A stretch of DNA of 5,551 nucleotides from Paramuribaculum sp. (GTDB lineage: Bacteria > Bacteroidota > Bacteroidia > Bacteroidales > Muribaculaceae), in NCBI GenBank assembly GCA_029051965.1, contig JAIDJZ010000306.1, forward strand, positions 1 to 5,551, given 5' to 3'. The position numbers were made by a program, and so were the translations under genes. The first letter of the stretch is position 1; every line of letters begins with the position of its first letter. Positions 1 to 5,551 of the stretch are shown piece by piece. The notes under the pieces were generated by a model. That model saw only the letters and a program-made list of their open reading frames with translations, was not told where the DNA came from and searched no databases.

Positions 1-186
1 TTTGTAAGCTTTCGTGTAGGAAGCGGCGGCTCCTGCTTCATCGCCTGACACCGCAATGGCATACTCTTTTGCCTGGTCTTCATAGTGGTTGGTTACCATT
101 GTGAACGACAGGTAGAAAAGGCAAATGATCACCAAGAAGATAGCCAGAATACCGGCTACGGCGCTTCCTAATTTTCCTTTTTGCAT
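1..186 (-). CDS. secDF: SecDF-type protein translocase subunit, N-terminal fragment (runs off the left edge)
   Basis: The 62 visible codons start at an ATG (bases 186-184) and read MQKGKLGSAVAGILAIFLVI before continuing into CLFYLSFTMVTNHYEDQAKE. A short basic N-terminus, one hydrophobic helix at about residues 8-28 with the LSFT pattern, and a polar stretch with a KEYA motif match the N-terminus of the fused SecD-SecF protein of Bacteroidota. In that family the fusion is an inner-membrane accessory of SecYEG that uses proton flow to complete protein export; the first helix leads into a large periplasmic domain. Only the first helix is visible, so the SecD and SecF domains themselves and the fusion are inferred. 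No Shine-Dalgarno precedes the ATG, and the sequence just upstream is very AT-rich, as is common in this phylum. It has its own promoter at about 299-306. An unrelated single-pass protein with a similar anchor cannot be fully excluded. Confidence 0.8.
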   Translation of the reverse strand, partial: MQKGKLGSAVAGILAIFLVIICLFYLSFTMVTNHYEDQAKEYAIAVSGDEAGAAASYTKAYK

Positions 187-218
187 TGTAGTTTAAATAG
201 GTAAATATTGGTTAATAA

Positions 219-235
219 TTTGATTTTTAATCAAA
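219..235 (-). repeat. AT-rich perfect inverted repeat in the secDF leader
   Basis: TTTGATT and AATCAAA form a perfect 7-bp inverted repeat around a 3-base centre, 32 bases before the secDF start codon. In RNA this would be a weak A-U hairpin; as DNA it has the form of a small operator. It is not followed by a U-run on the secDF strand, so it does not look like an intrinsic terminator for that transcript. Function is unknown, and chance is plausible in such AT-rich sequence. Confidence 0.35.
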
Positions 236-251
236 AACAAATGCTGACATA

Positions 252-299
252 GCAAGCTAAGCCAGTCATGGTTGCGTTTAATGCATGGTTTCAGCTTGC
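252..299. repeat. Spaced inverted repeat GCAAGCT/AGCTTGC at the secDF promoter
   Basis: GCAAGCT (252-258) and AGCTTGC (293-299) are perfect 7-bp complements separated by 34 bases. The right arm touches the last base of the -7 element and covers the predicted transcription start, so an operator or DNA-looping role fits better than an RNA stem. The loop also holds a 7-base direct repeat, CATGGTT at 267-273 and 284-290. Whether any of this is functional cannot be decided from one sequence. Confidence 0.25.
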
Positions 300-325
300 A
301 AATATACAATTTTTCTTCTTAAAAA
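299..325 (-). promoter_or_regulatory. Bacteroidota-type promoter for secDF
   Basis: Read on the minus strand, bases 306-299 are TATATTTG, an exact match to the Bacteroidota -7 consensus TAnnTTTG. A T-run (bases 325-321) lies 14 bases upstream and is a poor stand-in for the -33 TTTG/TTG element. It is the only full match to the consensus in the 175-base gap between the kinase stop and the secDF start. Transcription would begin at about 290-294, giving a leader of about 105 nt. The -7 element is seen directly; the start site is inferred. Confidence 0.6.
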
Positions 326-361
326 TCTCTAATATAGGTCGCGAAAATGTCGCTCAATGCA

Positions 362-1468
362 TTATTGCTCGGTTTTTTGTGAGATTCTTTCGGCGATGAA
401 CGAACGCATCTCCGGTGTGGCGGCTTCGATTTTTTCCAGCAGGCGGATCTGGTTGCGGGTGCGGACGAGATTGTGGTCGGCATAGGTGGTCTTGTAGTAA
501 GTGTCGCCGTTGATGTAGTCTGTCAGGAAGCGAACGGCCTGCATGTAGGGGAAGAGGGCGGTCGCGTAGGGGAGCATCTCTGTTTCCAGCGGAGTGAGGA
601 ACGTGAGGGCGACGTCGAGGTAGCCGCGGGTGAAGGCTTTGAAAATATCCATTCTGAACTCGATCTTGTCCAGCTCCGGAGAATCCTCGGCCACGGTGTT
701 GGCGGCTGTGCGAAGGAAGTCGCCGAAGTCGCTGAATATGAACGAGGGCATGACGGTGTCGAGGTCGATGACACACAGGACGTTGCCGTCGGCGTCAAAC
801 ATCATGTTGTTGACCTTCGTGTCGCAGTGGCACACGCGTTTGGGAAGCCGTCCCTCGCGGTGGAGGCGTTCGGCGGCTGTCATTTCTTCGGCGCGGCGAA
901 GCAGGTCGTCGACGATGGGGCGAACGCTTTCGAGACGTCCGGCAGCATCGGCTTCAATCGCTTCATTGAGCTGGCGCAGACGGAATTCCATGTTGTGGAA
1001 GTCGGGGATTGTCTCGGTGAGGGTGTCGGGGAGATCCACGAGCTCCGACTGGAAGTTGCCGAAGGCGCGTCCGGCCATTTCGGAGTAGTGCGGGTCGACA
1101 GTGTCGAATGTATATGCGTCGGGGATGAACATGGAGATGCGCCAGTAGCTCTCTCCGTCAAAGAAATATGTCTTTTTCGGATCTTCTTTCAGTGTCATGA
1201 AGGTCAGCACGCGCCGGTCGGCGTCTTTCACTCCGCGAGCCTCGAGACGTGAGCGGAGATGGCCTGTGACGGCCATGATGTTGCGTTGCAGTCCGTCGAC
1301 ATCGGTGAAGATGTTGTGGTTGATGCGCTGAAGCACGTAGTCGGGCCTGTCGTTTTCGGCAGTGCGGAGGAGATAGGTGTCATTGATCAGTCCGTTGCCG
1401 AGAGGCTTGATTGTCGATGGGGTGCCGTCGAGGGCAAACCGAGATGCTATGTTGAAGAGCTTTTCCAT
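362..1468 (-). CDS. APH/choline-kinase-fold sugar kinase, probable N-acetylhexosamine 1-kinase (NahK-like)
   Basis: This 368-residue protein has the aminoglycoside-phosphotransferase/choline-kinase fold. A glycine-containing loop and first strands lie at about 22-34 (PLGNGLINDTYLL), and the second nucleotide-lobe strand is YVLQRIN at 44-50. The catalytic loop is HCDTKVNN at 214-221 (H214, D216 as base, N221 at the metal-binding position), followed by the metal-binding IDLDTVM at 234-240 and the family-typical FSDFGDFLR. Length and these signatures resemble the NahK group, which phosphorylates GlcNAc or GalNAc at C1 in the cytoplasm, feeding host-glycan sugars into UDP-sugar metabolism; some database relatives carry the doubtful name mucin desulfatase. 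The β3 lysine of related kinases is not obvious, with Q47-R48 near that place. The nucleotidyltransferase often found beside such kinases is absent here. The gene starts 40 bases after the lipoprotein stop, so co-transcription is likely. The fold is near certain; the substrate is an inference. Confidence 0.82.
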   Translation of the reverse strand: MEKLFNIASRFALDGTPSTIKPLGNGLINDTYLLRTAENDRPDYVLQRINHNIFTDVDGLQRNIMAVTGHLRSRLEARGVKDADRRVLTFMTLKEDPKKTYFFDGESYWRISMFIPDAYTFDTVDPHYSEMAGRAFGNFQSELVDLPDTLTETIPDFHNMEFRLRQLNEAIEADAAGRLESVRPIVDDLLRRAEEMTAAERLHREGRLPKRVCHCDTKVNNMMFDADGNVLCVIDLDTVMPSFIFSDFGDFLRTAANTVAEDSPELDKIEFRMDIFKAFTRGYLDVALTFLTPLETEMLPYATALFPYMQAVRFLTDYINGDTYYKTTYADHNLVRTRNQIRLLEKIEAATPEMRSFIAERISQKTEQ

Positions 1469-1508
1469 TGGTATGTAGTGAAATGATGTTTGAGTTTCTG
1501 ATTATTTC

Positions 1509-2942
1509 TCAGGGCTGCGCCGGTTCATAGGCTCCGAGCGACGCCGTGGTGCGTGGTGCTCCGTAGAAGTCGCGGTCGCCGCAGAGGGTCTCGAAGCCCG
1601 GAAGAGCCTGTCCGATTGCCGGCGATTCGGGTTTCAGACGGTAGTCGAAGAGGTAGTCGTTGCGTACGGTCAGGAAGAGTGGATCCTGATTCCAGAGGCA
1701 TTCGATGAAATGGTCGTCGTCTTCGCCGTCGCTGCGCAGCAGTGTCCGGGTGACAGTCACCTGAGTGTCAGCCAGGTCTCCGGGCAGCATGTCGGCGCCC
1801 GAGCCGTAGAGGATGCAGTTGGTGATCTCGGCTTTGAGCAGCGGAGCGTCGGATGTCGCGGCTTCATCGTCGGGTTCGGGTGGTGTCACATGGGAGAGGC
1901 GCAGCAGCGGTCCCATGATGGCTGAGAAGAGATAGTAGTTGGAGAATGTGCAGTTTATGAACCGGTAGTCGCCGCCGGTCAGGCTGACGGTTCCGTAGCC
2001 TGCTTCGGCAAATTCGGTGGCATAGGCGTGGATGGTCGTGTGGGAGGCGTTGAGCACGTTGTAGGCGGCGTTTCGCAGCCGGCAGTTGGCGAGGGTGAGG
2101 ACCGGGGCGGGAGTCACTCCGGTCGAATCGACGGTCAGTCCGGTCCAGGTGTTGCGCACTTCGGTGTAGTCCATGCGGCAGTCGCGTGCGGTAGACGAAA
2201 AATACAGGCCTTCCCACTGTCGTGACATCAGGTCGAATGAGATGTCGGTCACGACGTTGCCTGTGCGGTCGCCGGTGAATTCTACGGGGTGTCCCGGTTC
2301 GCCCTGTGTGATGAGAGTCCCGTGGATGTTCATGTAGGCGCCGTCGTGGAAATAGAGTCTTGTTCCGGGGGCGATGGTGAGTGTCGTTCCGGGAGCGACG
2401 ACGAGCGAATCAAAGATCTGGCGCGGCCTGTCGGCTTCCCAGCGGGTGTCGTCGGTGAGGGTGATGGCATAGAGCCGTTCGACGTCTGTCCCTTCGGCGG
2501 TCACTACGACTTCGCGTGTCACTCCGTTGGTGACGAATTCGATTATGTCGCTGACTTCCGTCGGCTTGAAACTGCCGTTGGGGGGCAGGGTGGCGGCTAC
2601 AAAGACATAGATCGAGTCGTTGGGTCGAATCTCGATGTTGCTGAATGATTTGCCTGCGAGACCGTCGACATTCATCCGGAAAACGGAGTTGTCTGATTTG
2701 AAGCGTATCGAGGAGATGTTCAGCACTTTGCTGTGGCGGTTGTAGACGCGGAAGGAGAATGTCGGGTTGTCGACATCGGTGAACATCGCTCCCATCCTCA
2801 GGGAGTCGGTCGAGAAATCGGGCTGGTCGGCCGGAGAGGTGGTTATGTCATCCTCGATGCATGAGGCAAGGGCACACAGAAAAGTGAGTCCCGCCAGCAG
2901 GAGGACTCCACGGTATAGTCCGGTCAGAGAGAAATGTGTCAT
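1509..2942 (-). CDS. Probable surface lipoprotein with Ig-like and right-handed beta-helix domains
   Basis: The 477-residue product begins with a signal peptide: hydrophobic core at about 12-27 and lipobox LASC at 25-28, making Cys28 the lipidated residue. CIEDD follows; acidic residues directly after the cysteine resemble the lipoprotein export signal that sends Bacteroidota lipoproteins to the cell surface. Residues about 45-155 form a beta-sandwich-like region (FSFRVYNRHSKVLNISSIRF, then a repeat-like VVVTAEGTD end) similar to HYDIN/ASPM-type domains. From about 176 to 415 there are short strand-turn units with Asn/Cys ladders (LTLANCRLRNAAYNV, YRFINCTFSN, AEITNCILYG), typical of pectate-lyase-like parallel beta-helices. 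The end, SPAIGQ...CGDRDFYGAPR...LGAYE at 440-473, matches the choice-of-anchor-Q style of motif. No catalytic residues can be assigned; a role in glycan binding or adhesion is possible but unproven. It starts 43 bases after the terminase stop. Confidence 0.8.
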   Translation of the reverse strand: MTHFSLTGLYRGVLLLAGLTFLCALASCIEDDITTSPADQPDFSTDSLRMGAMFTDVDNPTFSFRVYNRHSKVLNISSIRFKSDNSVFRMNVDGLAGKSFSNIEIRPNDSIYVFVAATLPPNGSFKPTEVSDIIEFVTNGVTREVVVTAEGTDVERLYAITLTDDTRWEADRPRQIFDSLVVAPGTTLTIAPGTRLYFHDGAYMNIHGTLITQGEPGHPVEFTGDRTGNVVTDISFDLMSRQWEGLYFSSTARDCRMDYTEVRNTWTGLTVDSTGVTPAPVLTLANCRLRNAAYNVLNASHTTIHAYATEFAEAGYGTVSLTGGDYRFINCTFSNYYLFSAIMGPLLRLSHVTPPEPDDEAATSDAPLLKAEITNCILYGSGADMLPGDLADTQVTVTRTLLRSDGEDDDHFIECLWNQDPLFLTVRNDYLFDYRLKPESPAIGQALPGFETLCGDRDFYGAPRTTASLGAYEPAQP

Positions 2943-2985
2943 TAAAATGATAACGCAGGAAGCGTCGGGTTATTGTAGAGCTTTG

Positions 2986-4878
2986 TCACCAGCGTGGCAG
3001 AGCCAGAAGTTTCGCGGGGTCGATGGCTTGCGGCAGAGGGAGCGTTGAGGCGACGTAGAGAGCCATTGCCCGTGTCATCAGAATGTCATCGTTGAATCCC
3101 TCTTTGGCCGCGTAGTTGCCGTTGGGGAGCTGTCGGTAGACGGTCATTTCGGTCAGTGCCCGCGGATCGCGCTCGGTGTAGTCACCTTCGCGGACGACCG
3201 CGATGAGGCGGGTGATGATCAGAGCTTTGGTGTGGCGGTTGGTGTGGAATCCTACTCTGGTTTCGAACGAGTCGGGGCGCAGGGCATTTGTGCGGACGGA
3301 GCGGACATAGAGATTGCTGTAGGCGGCGTTGAGTTCCTCGAGTATGAATCCGGAAGCTCCGGCCGAAGCAGCTTCGAGGGAATTGCTTTCGATGACGAGC
3401 AGCGCATTGCCGTACCATCGTGCGATCGCGGCGGCTTTCCATCCGAGGATGTCATGGTCGCAGTGGCCGCGCCACTGGGCTACGATCTCCGGTCTCCCTC
3501 CGCCGGAGGGGGTGCGGTCGAGCACGGCAATGACCGACCAGTCGCTGTTGCGCGACCGGCCGCCGATGTCAACAGCCACGACGTAGCGATTGTGGAAAGG
3601 CGATTCGTCGGGGCGTTTCCACACTTTCAGCGCACCGGTAGGGTCGGGCGTGAAGCGCAGGTCGGCGAGGGCCTCCGTTCCGGTGACACTGCGTCCCGAC
3701 AGTTCGCCCAGTTCGGGCTCGAGCGAGCATCCCTGTCGGAGCGATTCGACCGCCTGCCGGCTGAACACGTCGGTGTGGGAGCTGACAAAAGCCTCGTCGG
3801 CGTCGGTCGGATATTCCGCCTGCATGAGCGAGAGGTCGCCCAGCTCGGTCAGCTTGGCGCGATACCAGTTGATCATCTCCAGGGTCAGACCGCGATTCCA
3901 CAGCTCCATCTCGATGCCGGTCATCGATGCGGCGAATGCTGCCGGGTCGTAGAGCGGGAGTCGGTAGATCTCAATTTCGTGCCAGGGGACAAAGACAGGC
4001 CGGTAGGCCGACCGTCCGTCGGAAGCCCGGACCCATTCGTTGTGGAAGAAGTTGCCGACACCGTTGGCCGTCGACTCGAGCACGATGAGCGACAGCGGTT
4101 CAAGAGGGATCGTCCCGCAGATGCTTCGGAGCAGGTCGGCGGGGGAAATGCAGTCGGAATCCTGCCAGAAGGCGACTTCCGTCAGATGGGCCATCGAAAG
4201 GTCGAGTCCACGGATGCTGTCGGGGCTGAAGCTCGACGAGATAGTGACGCAGCAGCCGCGTCCGGCGATTATGCGGGTGTTCGGCGCGTCGGACATCGGT
4301 TTGAACTTAGGCTTTTCCTCATGTTCCCACAAATCGAGGGGATAGGCGGCGAGGGTCGTCGAATAGAGCTGGCGCAGGGTTGCGGCTGTGTTTCTGACAT
4401 GGGCTGAGATCAGGCTGTGCCAGTTTTCGCGATGGACACACTGGATCCACGCCATATAGATCTGAATCAGTGTCGATCCGCCCCACTGGCGCGCTTTCAG
4501 CATGATCATGCGCAGCGGACGGGCTGCGAGACGGTCTTCCTCCAGAAGCCCGAGGACTCTCCTCTGAGGGGCGTTGAGGATAAGCGGCGCGATGCGTCCG
4601 GAGGTCTTCTGGCGCACGTTGACACACATCGCGCACCAGTATTCGAAGTCATGGCGGAAGCGCAGCCTCATGTAATCGGCGGCGTTGCGCAGCCGGCTGT
4701 ATTCCGGCGAACGGACCATAGCGGCGGGCAGATGGACGATGGAGTCCTCCCATTCGACTTTCACGGCGATTCGCCTGCCGGTGGCGCCGCGTCCTGTCAG
4801 CGGATCGTAGACGACAGAGAGCCTTTTGTTGCGGATTGCGTTTTCGGCGAGTATAGACTGGATGGTGTTTTTGTTCAT
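2986..4878 (-). CDS. Phage terminase large subunit (ATPase plus RuvC-like nuclease)
   Basis: From the ATG at 4878 the protein has 630 residues, within the normal range for large terminases. The family packages phage DNA: an N-terminal ATPase drives DNA into the prohead and a C-terminal nuclease cuts the concatemer. Visible motifs are a Walker A-like LKARQWGGSTL at 127-137, a Walker B-like MAHLTEVAFW at 229-238 with catalytic Glu234, the coupling motif LESTANG at 267-273, and the linker signature EYPTDADEAF at 355-364. The nuclease motifs are VVAVDIGG with Asp437, LLVIES with Glu497 and FNDDIL with Asp597/Asp598, so the acidic triad is complete. An in-frame TTG at 4908 would add ten residues; I chose the ATG because it leaves a normal 34-base gap after the upstream stop and neither start has a Shine-Dalgarno. 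There is no frameshift or internal stop. No small terminase, portal or capsid gene is in view. The family call is firm; whether it is an active phage gene is not known. Confidence 0.9.
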   Translation of the reverse strand: MNKNTIQSILAENAIRNKRLSVVYDPLTGRGATGRRIAVKVEWEDSIVHLPAAMVRSPEYSRLRNAADYMRLRFRHDFEYWCAMCVNVRQKTSGRIAPLILNAPQRRVLGLLEEDRLAARPLRMIMLKARQWGGSTLIQIYMAWIQCVHRENWHSLISAHVRNTAATLRQLYSTTLAAYPLDLWEHEEKPKFKPMSDAPNTRIIAGRGCCVTISSSFSPDSIRGLDLSMAHLTEVAFWQDSDCISPADLLRSICGTIPLEPLSLIVLESTANGVGNFFHNEWVRASDGRSAYRPVFVPWHEIEIYRLPLYDPAAFAASMTGIEMELWNRGLTLEMINWYRAKLTELGDLSLMQAEYPTDADEAFVSSHTDVFSRQAVESLRQGCSLEPELGELSGRSVTGTEALADLRFTPDPTGALKVWKRPDESPFHNRYVVAVDIGGRSRNSDWSVIAVLDRTPSGGGRPEIVAQWRGHCDHDILGWKAAAIARWYGNALLVIESNSLEAASAGASGFILEELNAAYSNLYVRSVRTNALRPDSFETRVGFHTNRHTKALIITRLIAVVREGDYTERDPRALTEMTVYRQLPNGNYAAKEGFNDDILMTRAMALYVASTLPLPQAIDPAKLLALPRW

Positions 4879-4912
4879 GGACTGTAGGGTGGAGAAAGGA
4901 GAATGCAAAATA

Positions 4913-5551
4913 CTAATAAAGCGTGATTTCGGACAGGATGAAATCGGGCGAGACGTCGGCTTCGATGTCGATCGTGATGAATCCCCGGGCAGTTCCGATG
5001 AGTCGGGCGGTTATCGGGGCATTTATCTCTCCTTTGACATTCAGCGAGAGAATCGGGAATGACTGGGCAGCTCCGGCCCCCGCATCGGTGCGTATGCGGA
5101 TTGTCCCGTCGAATCTGCCGGCGGCCATGACGAAGCAGGCGTGGCTCAGACGGCGTGGCTTTCCGATGGCCATGCGAGCGCTCCAGCGCACCGGGGTCGA
5201 GGCCGCCGGCTTTTCTCCGGCAGCAGCCAGCGAGTCGGTGGTGGAAATCCATAGCTTCGGTCCGAGCGACAGCAGCTCCGCCCGGTCTGCCGGAAGTCCG
5301 CGGGTGTGGTGGCGGAATGTGTCAAGGCTTATGATCCGCAGCCCCTCGGGGGTGTCGAGCCAGAGACGGTTTCCCTCTGCCTCCCAACCGATTGAGGCGG
5401 CATTGGCGGAGTCGAGGATCGTAGCTGTCCGCGAGCCGCAGATCCTCAGCAGTTGCCGGCTGTCGGTCAGGGCAACGATTCCGCTGCCGGTGAAAACGGC
5501 GAGCCTTGAGGAGCAAACACACCGCGGAACGGACAGCGACGAGGCGATCCG
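4913..5551 (-). CDS. Beta-rich protein of unknown function, C-terminal part, possible phage structural protein (runs off the right edge)
   Basis: This frame is open from the right edge to a TAG at 4915-4913, giving 212 residues without a start, so the gene begins outside the window. I do not recognise a named family. Residues about 1-125 show repeated short strand-turn units (GSGIVALTDSRQLLRI, NRLWLDTPEGLRIISLDT, SLGPKLWISTTDSLAA), resembling blades of a beta-propeller. Residues about 130-212 are another beta-rich domain: VRWSARMAIGKPRRL, then FDGTIRIRTD, PITARLIGTARGFITIDIEA and the end ILSEITLY. The style resembles the ends of large virion or tail proteins in Bacteroidales prophages, and it stops 34 bases before the terminase start. 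No transmembrane helix, coiled coil or enzymatic motif is visible. Overlapping open frames here are rich in Arg, His and Pro and look like shadows. A phage role is inference from neighbour and style; a non-phage propeller protein is the alternative. Confidence 0.65.
   Translation of the reverse strand, partial: RIASSLSVPRCVCSSRLAVFTGSGIVALTDSRQLLRICGSRTATILDSANAASIGWEAEGNRLWLDTPEGLRIISLDTFRHHTRGLPADRAELLSLGPKLWISTTDSLAAAGEKPAASTPVRWSARMAIGKPRRLSHACFVMAAGRFDGTIRIRTDAGAGAAQSFPILSLNVKGEINAPITARLIGTARGFITIDIEADVSPDFILSEITLY

Noticed and set aside
341..353. Hairpin GCGA/TCGC just downstream of the kinase stop as an intrinsic terminator
   Set aside because: The stem is only 4 bp and no U-run follows directly, so it does not support a terminator call.
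473..1252. 259-codon open frame on the plus strand inside the kinase gene
   Set aside because: It is antisense to the kinase, and its Val/Gly/Glu/His-rich product mirrors kinase codons with no family features.
3232..4407. 391-codon open frame on the plus strand inside the terminase gene
   Set aside because: It lies wholly antisense to a gene with clear family motifs, its product has no recognisable domain, and long antisense frames are expected in GC-rich coding DNA.
4879..4908. TTG start at 4908 for the terminase, adding ten residues
   Set aside because: The added residues are not typical family sequence, TTG is a rare start in this phylum, and an ATG is available at 4878 with normal spacing.
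4904..4912. Promoter-like TATTTTGC before the terminase
   Set aside because: It is one base short of the TAnnTTTG spacing and has no convincing -33 element at the right distance.
4875..5252. 125-codon minus-strand frame overlapping the end of the upstream gene and the terminase start
   Set aside because: Its product is rich in Arg, His and Pro with no domain, and it overlaps the beta-rich frame that is open to the window edge; it looks like a frame shadow.

Overview
The window looks like chromosomal DNA of a Bacteroidales gut bacterium, possibly Muribaculaceae (family level is a guess). The reasons are a promoter matching the Bacteroidota -7 consensus TAnnTTTG, the absence of Shine-Dalgarno sites before starts, an SPII lipoprotein with acidic residues right after its cysteine, and protein families typical of this order. 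All five genes lie on the minus strand, so transcription runs from base 5551 toward base 1. No tRNA, rRNA, CRISPR array, IS element or integrase is visible.

In transcription order: (1) 5551-4913, the C-terminal 212 residues of a beta-rich protein that I do not recognise; its sequence style and position before a terminase suggest a phage structural protein. (2) 4878-2986, a full-length phage-type terminase large subunit with both ATPase and nuclease motifs intact. (3) 2942-1509, a probably surface-exposed lipoprotein with an Ig-like N-terminal region, a right-handed beta-helix and a C-terminal choice-of-anchor-Q-like motif. (4) 1468-362, a sugar kinase of the APH/choline-kinase fold, closest in character to N-acetylhexosamine 1-kinases. 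(5) 186-1, the N-terminus of a SecDF-type translocase subunit, preceded by its own promoter and a leader of about 105 nt.

The right-hand 2.5 kb is phage-like and the left-hand 3 kb is host-like, with only 43 bases between terminase and lipoprotein. Either a prophage or prophage remnant ends there, or a terminase has settled into a chromosomal gene string. The two phage-like genes are as GC-rich as the lipoprotein gene, so composition does not mark a recent insertion. Genes 1-4 are separated by only 34-43 nt and no clear internal promoter was found, so they may be co-transcribed; secDF is probably a separate unit. There is no gene-free stretch over 300 bases; the largest gap is 187-361.
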